DNA from: [Bacteroides] pectinophilus
Lineage (GTDB): Bacteria > Bacillota > Clostridia > Lachnospirales > Lachnospiraceae
Reading direction: 5' to 3'
Assembly (NCBI GenBank): GCA_025146925.1
Contig: CP102260.1
Span: 2,469,389 to 2,533,388, forward strand
Length of the DNA: 64,000 nucleotides
Part shown: piece by piece, positions 1 through 7,904 of the stretch
How the letters are laid out: each line of letters opens with the position of its first letter
How positions within the stretch are numbered: the first letter of the stretch is position 1
The notes under the pieces: generated by a model
The model's database searches: none
Seen by the model: only the letters and a program-made list of their open reading frames with translations
What the model was told of the DNA's origin: nothing
Position numbers and translations under genes: made by a program

Positions 1-415
1 CTCCATAATATATTGTAGAAAACGCTCCTCCACATATACCGGACCATTTATCTGGTTGTGACCAACCCACTTGCAAATCATTTAATACCCATGCTTCATA
101 CTCTGGATCATTCTTCATTGCTTCAAAACCCGCCTCTGAAATTGTAACAGATATTGACTCGCCTGCTCTTGTGGGGTGCATTGGAATTTGAGATATTTTA
201 TTGTAAATGTACTGCTTGTATTCCACCATCGTCATATCTTTAGCAGACACAGAACCTATTTTTGAATTGCCCACTATACTTCCACTAGCTTCGCTCTTTT
301 CTCTTACACTATCCGCAAACCTTGTATCTTCCTTCTCCTGATCTTTAGCCGCATTTTTCTGCTGGTACTGATTGTAAGCCCGTGTCATATAGTTCACATT
401 AATTGTATTACTCAT
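1..415 (-). CDS. DUF6033-like protein, N-terminal part, runs off the left edge
   Basis: An open frame of 138 codons starts at 415 behind a strong ribosome binding site (AAAGGAGGTTACT) and has no stop before the window edge. The protein begins MSNTINVNYMTRAYNQYQQK, is Lys/Glu/Gln-rich for about 45 residues, and then enters a folded part (residues 58-138) with the segment MVEYKQYIYNKISQIPMHP. I associate this segment with the DUF6033 family of Lachnospiraceae, from memory. No signal peptide or membrane segment is visible. A second copy of its first 72 codons and its upstream region lies at 4771-5102, so this is the fuller paralog of a duplicated pair. Function unknown; the family name is tentative. 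Confidence 0.6.
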   Translation of the reverse strand, partial: MSNTINVNYMTRAYNQYQQKNAAKDQEKEDTRFADSVREKSEASGSIVGNSKIGSVSAKDMTMVEYKQYIYNKISQIPMHPTRAGESISVTISEAGFEAMKNDPEYEAWVLNDLQVGWSQPDKWSGICGGAFSTIYYG

Positions 416-532
416 AGTAACCTCCTTTGCTTTCTTTATCGGATAAAATAACCTGTTCTCCCAGTCCCATATCATCAAACGACCATATTACGCACACAAA
501 GACCATCTCTTTACAAGATGACCACTGCCTTA
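201..532. repeat. 332-bp direct repeat, copy A (partner at 4771-5102)
   Basis: Both copies begin at TTGTAAATGT and end at ACCACTGCCTTA. They are nearly identical, with a handful of substitutions (for example CCAGTCCC against CTAGTCCC and GACCATCTCT against GACCATATTT) and no length change. Each carries the first 72 codons of a DUF6033-like gene, its ribosome binding site and leader, and the last few codons of a GHKL kinase. The duplication is recent enough to stay co-linear. Confidence 0.95.
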
Positions 533-628
533 AATTCATTTTCATCGCAGGAAAGCACCATATCACCGCCATATTTATCCACAACTGCTTTTACATTTAA
601 CAATCCAATACCGTGATGATCCCCTCTT
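511..628 (-). pseudogene. C-terminal remnant of a GHKL (AgrC-type) sensor histidine kinase
   Basis: Read on the minus strand, this gives an open stretch of about 38 residues containing HGIGLLNVKAVVDKYGGDM, then VLSCDENEF, and a TAA stop at 511-513. The G-(I/L)-G-L-x-N-V-K ... KYGG pattern is the G2-box end of GHKL-type ATPase domains, as in AgrC-like quorum-sensing kinases. Upstream it runs directly into the TGA stop of the next gene at 629-631, so there is no start and no sensor domain. Only the tail of a once larger gene survived a rearrangement, and its last codons were then copied with the 332-bp repeat. Confidence 0.7.
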
Positions 629-1582
629 TCAATTATTCAAATATCCCTGATCCAGTTCTTCTTTCGACCAGACTCTTTCATACGTTCCTCCAATTTCGTC
701 AAAAACGTTTTGCCATGTAGAAAATTTATGGATTTCCTCCATGCTATCCTTGTGATTCTGAAGCCATTCATACAGCTTTTCATACATAGAACCAGAAAAC
801 CGGACACTCCAATTGTTTTTATAATTTTCATTGTCACTGTATGACATTCCATCAGCTCCTATGGATATAATTCCCTGATCTGTCCGTTTTGCCATTCCTC
901 TAATCTCTAAATCAGCCCAGATAAAACCTTCTTCCCGACTCTCAATTAAATTAGGGTATTTGTCAAAATACATCTCCGCTAATTCTTCATACCTCTTCCG
1001 ATCCGCTTCATTTTGCAGAAGAACCTTGCCACCTCTGCCTTCTTCACCGTCTTTTACTAAATACTGGATGCCGGTACCTGAATGTGTATTTAATGTAAAT
1101 CCCTGCAAAGTCTCCACATCCAGCGAATCTTTATCCATTACATTCTGCAATGCATCTTTTAATTCATCATCTAATACCAGGGCATCGTAACTCATCGTTC
1201 CATGCTCAGAAATCAAAAACTGCTTTCCTGTTGTTTCATCCTGTCTTATTTTTATATCAGAATAGGAAAATGCCCCCAAACGCTCCCCGTCTTTATTGTA
1301 TATATCAAAACATTCAGCTTCATTATCGGGTACGATTCTATAATTTTCGGATTCGTACTCTGAATATTCCTGTTTCAAAGTATTTATCGTTTTTCCTGAC
1401 AGTGCCAGATAAGAATCCATCACTGTACTTTTCTTAGCACGATTGATATCCGCTCTACTGCTAATATCCTCCTTATCCACCGTCTGAGCCAAAGTGTCAG
1501 CCCACTTATTCTGGTTCCGATTTGGTTTTAGGTTGTTATAACCTGTTGAATAACGGCTCTCCGCTCCTATACTTCCAATCAT
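629..1582 (-). CDS. hypothetical protein of the Lachnospiraceae paralog cluster
   Basis: A 317-residue protein with a good ribosome binding site (GGGAGGAATTTAAAAA before the ATG). I do not recognise a named domain with confidence. The first 60 residues are polar and probably disordered (MIGSIGAESRYSTGYNNLKP). The rest is a mixed alpha/beta acidic segment with several aromatic-Glu/Asp motifs. No signal peptide, transmembrane helix or cysteine pair is visible. It is the third gene of a minus-strand cluster (4985 down to 1) whose members share the same kind of short Asn/Tyr/Ser-rich N-terminus. Its stop codon abuts a kinase remnant, which marks a recombination joint on its 3' side. Confidence 0.6.
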   Translation of the reverse strand: MIGSIGAESRYSTGYNNLKPNRNQNKWADTLAQTVDKEDISSRADINRAKKSTVMDSYLALSGKTINTLKQEYSEYESENYRIVPDNEAECFDIYNKDGERLGAFSYSDIKIRQDETTGKQFLISEHGTMSYDALVLDDELKDALQNVMDKDSLDVETLQGFTLNTHSGTGIQYLVKDGEEGRGGKVLLQNEADRKRYEELAEMYFDKYPNLIESREEGFIWADLEIRGMAKRTDQGIISIGADGMSYSDNENYKNNWSVRFSGSMYEKLYEWLQNHKDSMEEIHKFSTWQNVFDEIGGTYERVWSKEELDQGYLNN

Positions 1583-1584
1583 TT

Positions 1585-1980
1585 TTTAAATTCCTCCCGG
1601 CATTTTATTCTCTTATTTTAGATGCCAACACGGTATAAAATTCTTTTTCCTGTTGCAGATATGCTGCCCTTTCATCTGTAACGGCTGCCAGCGGATTTTC
1701 TATTCTCTCCAATACTTTGTCGATAGCTGCTAAATAACTTTCTTTCGTTTCACCAAAAATATTGTCATCACCACCTGTCAGAAAATCCTGCTCTACCGAT
1801 AGCTGCGTTAATATACTGGTTACATCCGTTTGAAATGGATTAAAACCAGTTTCTTCCAATGTTTCCTGCCATGCTGCCTTGACACTCTGCGGCACTGTCT
1901 GAAGGTAATAACCACTCATATAAGCAATCTGCTTTTTGGTTTTTTCGTCTGCAAACTGATAAGTTCTGTTATTCGCTTTT
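1585..1980. repeat. 396-bp direct repeat, copy 1 (partner at 3174-3569)
   Basis: Both copies run from TTTAAATTCCTCCCGG to ATTCGCTTTT without indels and with scattered substitutions. The repeat contains the C-terminal 122 codons or so of the two paralogs at 1605-2093 and 3194-4132 plus their 3' flank. The shared part stops abruptly inside coding sequence, so the copy was moved as a block, by gene conversion or unequal crossover. Confidence 0.95.
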
Positions 1981-2093
1981 TTTGTACTTTTTCCTTTCGA
2001 TGGAATATAAGACCAGTTTGGTTCTCCATTACTACCAGAAGTAATTAGCTGTTCCCTTCCAACTGTTCCTATATTTGAAAAAGAGATTCCCAT
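1605..2093 (-). CDS. chimeric hypothetical protein (foreign N-terminus joined to a paralog's C-terminus)
   Basis: This 162-residue protein has two parts. Residues 1-39 (beginning MGISFSNIGTVGREQLITSG) match nothing else in the window. Residues from about 41 (NNRTYQFADEKTKK) to the end are almost identical to the last 122 residues of the 312-residue protein at 3194-4132. The join coincides with the edge of the 396-bp repeat, so the gene is a recombination product. Its start lies 3 bases after the stop of the upstream gene, so it is probably translated by coupling. It lacks the N-terminal two thirds of the full paralog and may have lost or changed function. Function unknown. Confidence 0.65.
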   Translation of the reverse strand: MGISFSNIGTVGREQLITSGSNGEPNWSYIPSKGKSTKKANNRTYQFADEKTKKQIAYMSGYYLQTVPQSVKAAWQETLEETGFNPFQTDVTSILTQLSVEQDFLTGGDDNIFGETKESYLAAIDKVLERIENPLAAVTDERAAYLQQEKEFYTVLASKIRE

Positions 2094-2096
2094 AAA

Positions 2097-3134
2097 TCAC
2101 ACTCTAGCTTCAAACATACTTTGGCTAACACCTTTCATCCACATATTCTGTGCTGCTCCATATCCTTTTTCCTGCCCTATATCATACAATCCACTGCTGT
2201 CAAAGCCTATTTTTAATACCAAATCATTTTCTTTCTTCCAGCCATTTTTAGCATATTGCAGCCATCTCTTAGAATAAAGTTCATACCCTGCACCATTTTT
2301 AGATTTTTCCTTAAACAATGCAAGTAAATCTGTACCATCCTCTGCAATAAAAGTACCATTTTTATATGTCGCATTGCGTGCATCATACCCGGTTGTCTCA
2401 TACACTTCATGCCATAAAGAATATTGGTTTGCCTTTGTCATATTTGCCTGCGAATTAACAATTTCATTATCTGCATCATGCATACAAATCCACGCATGCG
2501 TCCAAATATTTTTTGCATTATCTCCTTCATTCAGCAATTTTTCTATCTGCGATAATGTATCTCTATCTGCATTTCCCGACACCGTTAGTTGATATGTATA
2601 TGGGTCAATAGAAAATACCAAATCTGCCTGTTTTGATATTGATATCCCATTCTTTGAAAGTAGATTTGAAATTTGCTGATTTACAACACTTCTGGCATGC
2701 TGTTTTTCCCTGTCAGTATTGCGTACATAACCAACACTTCTTGAACCACCTGTATATACATCCTTGTAATTCCTTAATGCATAATCATACCGTGCAAATC
2801 CACCCACAGGTTTTCCTCCGGATTGTAACATTCTTTTCTCTGTACGGTAAGCTATGGAACGCTGGTCTTCTGTCATATATGAGCAAAAGTTAGGTGAAGT
2901 CACATCACAATATTTCGATATGACATATGCCATTGGATCAGAATGCGACATATTTTCTTTGTACATTTTATCATAATGCTCCCGCAAAACTTTTTGTACG
3001 AAACGATCTTCCTCTGTAAGTCCATCATACTGATATCCTACAGTTGTACCGGCGCTGGAATTATTGGGCAGCTTGTTTAAATCCCTGCCAGCTGGAATGT
3101 TGTTATAATAGTCAGAATTATTTACAGTAACCAT
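2097..3134 (-). CDS. hypothetical protein, possibly DUF4885-like
   Basis: A 345-residue protein behind the ribosome binding site GGGGGATAAT. It starts with a polar, Asn/Tyr-rich segment (about 30 residues). A long central region includes ISKQADLVFSIDPYTYQL and a segment around TLSQIEKLLNEGDNAKNIWT. I associate this with DUF4885, from memory only. No signal peptide or membrane helix is visible. It is packed between two paralogs that share the 396-bp repeat, which suggests co-expression of the cluster. A role as an exported or surface protein is possible but not shown. Confidence 0.55.
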   Translation of the reverse strand: MVTVNNSDYYNNIPAGRDLNKLPNNSSAGTTVGYQYDGLTEEDRFVQKVLREHYDKMYKENMSHSDPMAYVISKYCDVTSPNFCSYMTEDQRSIAYRTEKRMLQSGGKPVGGFARYDYALRNYKDVYTGGSRSVGYVRNTDREKQHARSVVNQQISNLLSKNGISISKQADLVFSIDPYTYQLTVSGNADRDTLSQIEKLLNEGDNAKNIWTHAWICMHDADNEIVNSQANMTKANQYSLWHEVYETTGYDARNATYKNGTFIAEDGTDLLALFKEKSKNGAGYELYSKRWLQYAKNGWKKENDLVLKIGFDSSGLYDIGQEKGYGAAQNMWMKGVSQSMFEARV

Positions 3135-3173
3135 ATTATCCCCCTGCCTTATATAAGTCTTATAATCTGTATC

Positions 3174-3569
3174 TTTAAATTCCTCCCGGCATTTTATTCT
3201 CTTATTTTAGATGCCAGTACGGTATAAAATTCTTTTTCCTGCTGCAGATATGCTGCCCTTTCCTCTGTAACTGCTGCCAACGGATTTTCTATTCTCTCCA
3301 ATACTTTGTCGATAGCTGCTAAACAACTTTCTTTCGTTTCACCAAAAATATTGTCATCACCACCTGTCAGAAAATCCTGCTCTACAGATAACTGCGTTAA
3401 TGTACTGGTTACATCCGTCTGAAATGGATTAAAACCAGTTTCTTCCAATGTTTCCTGCCACGCCGCCTTTACACTCTCCGGCACTGTCTGAAGGTAATAA
3501 TCACTAATATATGCAATCTGCTTTTTGGTCTTTTCATCTGCAAACTGGTAGGTTCTGTTATTCGCTTTT
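3174..3569. repeat. 396-bp direct repeat, copy 2 (partner at 1585-1980)
   Basis: This is the copy inside the full-length paralog at 3194-4132, where the sequence continues in frame beyond the repeat edge. It is therefore the likely donor of the block found at 1585-1980. Confidence 0.95.
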
Positions 3570-4132
3570 AACTGTTCATATGCCGCCTGCGCATCACTGT
3601 TCGCTTCTGACTCATACCAACCATCTTTATTTTTGCTATATTTCATACCATTGACCGTAAAATCTTTGGAAGTGTCTACACCCAGATAAGACATAACATC
3701 CGTAATTCCCTCTGTATACCGGGCATATTCCTCCTTTGAATGTGCTACAGTAGTCATTGTCCCACCTGCATTTCGCAGCATGGATGCCAATGCATCTGCC
3801 ATTCTCTGTGCTTTTACATATGATTGTGTATCATACGGATTATCTCCACCAGAAACCTCTACTCCATGCGCCGTAACCGTAAGCACATGACCTCCATTAA
3901 CACGGATTCTTTGCCCTTCCGCAATATTAACAGAATTATTCTGTCTGCTAAGTGACGAACTCTTCGCCAATTTTATAGGTGTTTTTAACACTTGAACCAA
4001 ATCTTCTACCGGATTTAGTAAGTGCTGCGACATCGCCTCATTATAGGTTTCCTTATCTTTAATAGCTGTATTTTTGTAATTAGATGTAAGTCCTCTTGTA
4101 TTAGGATTAATATAACTTGATATTGACTGCAT
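3194..4132 (-). CDS. hypothetical protein, full-length member of the paralog family
   Basis: A 312-residue protein with ribosome binding site GAAGGAGATTGAGACA. The N-terminal 60 residues are polar (MQSISSYINPNTRGLTSNYK). Residues 75-100 contain a beta-rich stretch (RIRVNGGHVLTVTAHGVEVS). A helical middle part holds YVKAQRMADALASMLRNAGG, and the C-terminal 122 residues are duplicated at 1605-2093. No signal peptide or membrane segment is visible. It is the intact version of the chimera downstream. The family is unknown to me; the clustering and N-terminal composition resemble its neighbours. Confidence 0.6.
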   Translation of the reverse strand: MQSISSYINPNTRGLTSNYKNTAIKDKETYNEAMSQHLLNPVEDLVQVLKTPIKLAKSSSLSRQNNSVNIAEGQRIRVNGGHVLTVTAHGVEVSGGDNPYDTQSYVKAQRMADALASMLRNAGGTMTTVAHSKEEYARYTEGITDVMSYLGVDTSKDFTVNGMKYSKNKDGWYESEANSDAQAAYEQLKANNRTYQFADEKTKKQIAYISDYYLQTVPESVKAAWQETLEETGFNPFQTDVTSTLTQLSVEQDFLTGGDDNIFGETKESCLAAIDKVLERIENPLAAVTEERAAYLQQEKEFYTVLASKIRE

Positions 4133-4194
4133 TGTCTCAATCTCCTTCGTTTATTCTAAATTCTCTTTTCCTTCTATGTCCAAATAACTAAGCC

Positions 4195-4740
4195 TTATTT
4201 ATACTTACTATTTGCATTTGGCAAATTAAGATATGTATCCATACTTTTCGTCCAAAGCAACGATAAGTCAAACCTTCCCAATTTGTTTAAATCTTCTATG
4301 CTTTTTTTGAACATTGAGATAAAATCTCTTCTGTCGTTAAGTCCCATATTACCAGCTTCAAGCGGCAAAGATGTGAAACCTCCCTGCTTCTCCACTTTGT
4401 AATGTGCCTCCAATGCACGCATTTCGACTACTGTAGCACTTGATGGATTAACGTCATTGATATATATTCTTTGTTCAAACTCTTTTCCATTTTCATCCAC
4501 ACCTTTCGCTAACACCACCGGATTTTCATCCGTCGAATCATCCGCATATTTAAGACAATAAGAAAGACCGGTGCCATTACCTCCTGTCCACAACATATTA
4601 TCTGTTGTGAATATCTGGTATACCTTTGGTGTTTCAGCCGTATAAAATGTCTTTTCCGCAGATACTGGGGCTTTCATATTATTGCCTTTTTGTTGGCGGT
4701 ACATTGAAGATACCGTATTTAGACCAGAACCAATGTGCAT
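4195..4740 (-). CDS. hypothetical protein of the paralog cluster
   Basis: A 181-residue protein starting MHIGSGLNTVSSMYRQQKG behind GGAGGAACAGAAGT. The N-terminus is short and polar, followed by a compact domain (residues 35-105) with alternating beta segments (YQIFTTDNMLWTGGNGTGLS) and a helical C-terminal part. Its first codons overlap the end of the truncated DUF6033-like gene at 4719-4985. The two reading frames share the recombination joint, so the present junction was probably created by the same event that truncated that gene. Function unknown. Confidence 0.55.
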   Translation of the reverse strand: MHIGSGLNTVSSMYRQQKGNNMKAPVSAEKTFYTAETPKVYQIFTTDNMLWTGGNGTGLSYCLKYADDSTDENPVVLAKGVDENGKEFEQRIYINDVNPSSATVVEMRALEAHYKVEKQGGFTSLPLEAGNMGLNDRRDFISMFKKSIEDLNKLGRFDLSLLWTKSMDTYLNLPNANSKYK

Positions 4741-4985
4741 ACTTCTGTTCCTCCAATCATTTTATCTGAATTGTAAATGTACTGCTTGTATTCCACCATC
4801 GTCATATCTTTAGCAGACACAGAACCTATTTTTGAATTGCCCACTATACTTCTACTAGCTTCGCTCTTTTCTCTTACACTATCCGCAAACCTTGTATCTT
4901 CCTTCTCCTGATCTTTAGCCGCATTTTTCTGCTGGTACTGATTGTAAGCCCGTGTCATATAGTTCACATTAATTGTATTACTCAT
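4719..4985 (-). pseudogene. truncated DUF6033-like paralog
   Basis: The first 72 residues are the same as those of the gene at 1-415 (one Gly to Arg change). After the motif EYKQYIYN the frame leaves homologous sequence and ends with 16 unrelated residues (SDKMIGGTEVCTLVLV). The break coincides exactly with the left end of the 332-bp repeat. The start and strong ribosome binding site are intact, so a short peptide could still be made, but the DUF6033-like part is lost. I read it as a recombination-truncated copy. Confidence 0.7.
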
Positions 4986-5102
4986 AGTAACCTCCTTTGC
5001 TTTCTTTATCGGATAAAATAACCTGTTCTCCTAGTCCCATATCATCAAACGACCATATTACGCACACAAAGACCATATTTTTACAAGATGACCACTGCCT
5101 TA
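4771..5102. repeat. 332-bp direct repeat, copy B (partner at 201-532)
   Basis: Carries the 5' part of the truncated DUF6033-like gene and its leader. The leader has two closely spaced GACCATAT boxes on the plus strand (5051-5058 and 5071-5078, about 20 bp apart); in copy A the second box is altered. Beyond 5102 the sequence departs from copy A and runs into the mobilizable element. Confidence 0.95.
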
Positions 5103-5221
5103 GTAGAAGCTCTGTATCTCAAACTCTTTGAAATACAATGCTTCCCTGCATTTTCTATATCGTCATGTTGATATTATTACTTTACTATCCTGCACACTCT
5201 CTGAGAGTGACTGTATCTATC

Positions 5222-5263
5222 AAAAAAGAAGCCAGCAGTTTATTCACGCACTGCTGACTTCTT
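5222..5263 (-). terminator. rho-independent terminator of the mob operon
   Basis: On the minus strand, GAAGTCAGCAG pairs with CTGCTGGCTTC across a 13-base loop and is followed by six T. It lies about 55 bases after the stop of the coiled-coil membrane gene at 5317-6285. The stretch 5103-5316 has no gene and marks one end region of the mobilizable element. Confidence 0.85.
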
Positions 5264-5316
5264 ATAATACTACTCATTTTATTTACTTCGCTGCGTCTCA
5301 GACAATTTTTTTATTT

Positions 5317-6285
5317 TTAAACATAACCTCTGTTTTCCCGCCATCCCTTTACATACCACCTGATTCCAACATATACCAGTTGCACGAATAATAAGAGAAA
5401 TAGCAGATTGATTGGCAATACTTCCTTTATCCAATCCCCAAAGTAGATAGCTATTGCCATACTTACAAGTATCACCATTATGGTAATCATATCCCAACAG
5501 TATTTCTTATATAGCCCTGCAATCTTTATTTCGATGAATGCCAAAAGTATTCCCACACCCACCAGACATCCACCGCAAATCAATATTCTTATCAGCCAGT
5601 TTATAATTCCAGCAACGACAGGATTGGATATTCCATCACTAATCTGTGCCACGTTCTTTCCTGCCAGTACAACCCAGCCAGCAATGGTCTGTGTGAAAGT
5701 TGCGATTGTATCAAAGAATACCACGCAATCAGAAATAAATATTTTTGACCGTATCATCTGAAAAAGAGTAGTTGATACGGAATACCATATCAGCAGAAAC
5801 ATCAATGCTTCATACATGGCTGTTTTTGTTTTATATCTGCCTGCCAGTTTTTCCCTCTGCATATCATACTTTTCCTTAACTTTCAGATAAGCTGTCTGTT
5901 TACAATTCCCGCACTTTTGATAGAGTACCGGCTTTTCAACCGGTATCTCTACTTTTTTCTGATGGGAGAGTGCATAATCCCGTTCCTGTTCTGCCTGTCT
6001 CTGCTTATCTCGACATTCCTCTATCATGGCTTGGACGGTGTGTGTTTTCTCTTTCTCGCTCTGCAACAATTCTTTTGTTTTCCTCAAGTCGTTCTTTAAG
6101 GCTTGAATGTTCTCTGTTTTGTTCTCGCTGTTTAACTTCTCGTTCAAGGTCAGCGATTCGTCGAGCTGCACTTTCAGTTCCCTGATAGTCCGGTCTTTCT
6201 GGTCGAGTTCTTCCTGCATCTGCTCTGTCAGCAGAAGCAACTCTTCCAGTTGATCGTCGCTCTTTGAGTTTCTTAATTCGTTCAT
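5317..6285 (-). CDS. coiled-coil membrane protein of the mobilizable element (DUF6040-like)
   Basis: A 322-residue protein. Residues 1-125 form a long heptad-rich coiled coil (Glu/Gln/Lys/Leu). A short Cys-x-x-Cys motif (KCGNCKQ) follows near residue 130, and the C-terminal half has four or five hydrophobic helices typical of membrane spans. I chose the ATG at 6285, which has AAGGAAGG seven bases upstream; that site is embedded in the relaxase gene. The first 281 bases overlap the 3' end of mobA in another frame. The gene type is commonly next to MobA/MobL relaxases in Clostridia, and the DUF6040 name is from memory. It may help position the relaxosome at the membrane, but no function is shown. 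Confidence 0.6.
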   Translation of the reverse strand: MNELRNSKSDDQLEELLLLTEQMQEELDQKDRTIRELKVQLDESLTLNEKLNSENKTENIQALKNDLRKTKELLQSEKEKTHTVQAMIEECRDKQRQAEQERDYALSHQKKVEIPVEKPVLYQKCGNCKQTAYLKVKEKYDMQREKLAGRYKTKTAMYEALMFLLIWYSVSTTLFQMIRSKIFISDCVVFFDTIATFTQTIAGWVVLAGKNVAQISDGISNPVVAGIINWLIRILICGGCLVGVGILLAFIEIKIAGLYKKYCWDMITIMVILVSMAIAIYFGDWIKEVLPINLLFLLLFVQLVYVGIRWYVKGWRENRGYV

Positions 6286-7726
6286 CAATCAACCTTCCTT
6301 TCTCTAATTGCTGTTCAAGTTCAGTAATTCGCTGTTCTGTTTCTGCAATAGCCGGTTCTCGCTGTTTAATTTCTGTGCCAATTCCTGCCATTGCTGATTT
6401 TCGTCTGTGAGTTTCTGTATCTGGTCTGTCTTTTCTTCCAGAAGCATCAACAGTTCTTCTGTATCCGGTAAGATTTGTAGCAGCTCTGACAATTCTTTCT
6501 CTAATTGCTGCAATCGTTCTTCCTGCTCCTGAAAGCACATCAGCTTCTCGTCCTTTTCCTGTATCTCCTGAAGCATCTCTGCCATGATATTCTGCTGTTC
6601 CTCTATCTGTGTAATCATTGCTTCCATCATGGGAATTACTTCTTTGCTTTCTTCTAATGTCATTCAACCACTCCCTCCACATCGACAATGCACCGGATAC
6701 CTTACCAAAGGTTGCAATTACCTTTTGCAGCAGTGCATTTTGTTTTTTTATCATCTGGTTTTCCTCGACCTTCCATGAACCTTTCCTTATCTGCCCGGTG
6801 AGATATTTTTCCTCAATCTTCCTTGCATCTGCACCCTCATGAATCGTAGGGACTTTCAATTTGCCCTGTCTTTCATAAGAGCGGTGGTCAATCAGATTGT
6901 CTATGGATAAATGCCGGTTACACATCTTTGCCCATTCGCTTCGCCATAACTCACAATTCTTTGGATTGTTCCAGCCGGTAGCGTCAGTCAGAACCCTTTT
7001 CCATTGTTTTCTGTTTCTTGCCCCGACTTTCTGTACTCCGTTTTCATCAAGTACCGGAATACGGATTCCATGACGGTCTGGATTTTTCTTATCCTGCCAC
7101 CAGTCCGGGTGGGATTCATCAACCACGATATTTCCGTCAGTATCTCTGACAAAATCCCAGTCCTTGACTTCCTTGCTGCCCCATGAGTGGTCTGGATTGA
7201 ATGGTCGCATGGTTACAAGTAAATGCACATGTGGGTTCCCGTCGCCCTTATCGTGTATGCTCCAGTCGGCACACATTCCCTCGTCCACGAAAGTCTTTTG
7301 AATATATTCGGTTGTATAATCAATCTGTTCCTGTCTGCTCCATTCTTTCGGCAGGGAAAATTCAAATGAGCGTCCAAGCTGTGCATCTGCATTTTTTTCT
7401 ATCTTCAATACCTCATTCCATAGACGCTGTTTCTGAAATGTGATTTTAAACTTTTCCAGTGCGGCATCTTTATCATCCGCTCTTTTATAACGGATAGACT
7501 GTTGAAACCTTTTTATATTTTCTTCCGGTACATGCAGCCATTCAGGAGGTGCATTTTCGCACATCATCAGACTGGTGTAGACGACTTCCTTTTTGGAAGT
7601 ATAGTAACTGATTCTGCCTGTTTCCTCATTCTTCATCACATCTCCATTAAGATATGCCGATGCGGATATGACAGATTTTCCTTTACTGCGCCCGACAATC
7701 TTTACTGTAAAGTGAAATATCGCCAT
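6005..7726 (-). CDS. mobA: MobA/MobL family relaxase (MobQ type)
   Basis: The relaxase of the mobilizable element, 573 residues. It would nick one strand at oriT, stay bound to the 5' end by a tyrosine, and lead the strand into a recipient through a helper conjugation system. I start it at 7726 (MAIFHFTVKIVGRSKGKS), the classical N-terminus of this family. Residues 1-250 form the relaxase domain, with the metal-binding histidine cluster in GDGNPHVHLLVTMRPF. The C-terminal 220 residues are Arg/Glu-rich and low in complexity, and they overlap two coiled-coil genes in another frame. A typical oriT core lies just upstream, and a DUF3847 gene precedes it. No coupling protein is encoded nearby. Confidence 0.9.
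   Translation of the reverse strand: MAIFHFTVKIVGRSKGKSVISASAYLNGDVMKNEETGRISYYTSKKEVVYTSLMMCENAPPEWLHVPEENIKRFQQSIRYKRADDKDAALEKFKITFQKQRLWNEVLKIEKNADAQLGRSFEFSLPKEWSRQEQIDYTTEYIQKTFVDEGMCADWSIHDKGDGNPHVHLLVTMRPFNPDHSWGSKEVKDWDFVRDTDGNIVVDESHPDWWQDKKNPDRHGIRIPVLDENGVQKVGARNRKQWKRVLTDATGWNNPKNCELWRSEWAKMCNRHLSIDNLIDHRSYERQGKLKVPTIHEGADARKIEEKYLTGQIRKGSWKVEENQMIKKQNALLQKVIATFGKVSGALSMWREWLNDIRRKQRSNSHDGSNDYTDRGTAEYHGRDASGDTGKGREADVLSGAGRTIAAIRERIVRAATNLTGYRRTVDASGRKDRPDTETHRRKSAMAGIGTEIKQREPAIAETEQRITELEQQLEKGRLIDERIKKLKERRSTGRVASADRADAGRTRPERPDYQGTESAARRIADLEREVKQREQNREHSSLKERLEENKRIVAERERENTHRPSHDRGMSR
6304..6663 (-). CDS. small coiled-coil protein nested in mobA
   Basis: This 119-residue protein is almost entirely predicted coiled coil (Glu/Gln/Leu heptads from residue 5 to 115, for example LQQLEKELSELLQILPDTEE). 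It lies wholly inside the 3' third of mobA in a different reading frame of the same strand. Evidence that it is real: a good ribosome binding site (GGAGGG nine bases before the ATG), a long stop-free frame with strong coiled-coil periodicity, and tight spacing (18 bases) to the next coiled-coil gene, which has its own site. Function unknown, probably mobilization-related. Confidence 0.55.
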   Translation of the reverse strand: MTLEESKEVIPMMEAMITQIEEQQNIMAEMLQEIQEKDEKLMCFQEQEERLQQLEKELSELLQILPDTEELLMLLEEKTDQIQKLTDENQQWQELAQKLNSENRLLQKQNSELLNLNSN

Positions 7727-7904
7727 GATACGATTCCCCCTTTCTGCCGTATCCGGCATTGATTTCCGACAGCATCTTCTTCTGGTTTGGCAGAAGTGAA
7801 GCTGTCGGAACGCCCTCTGCGCAAGAGTGCCCCCTGCGGCATGAGCAGGTCTGGCTGAAAGCCCCGCCGACGGAACGAGCCCGGCAAGCGTAAGCGCAGA
7901 CCGG

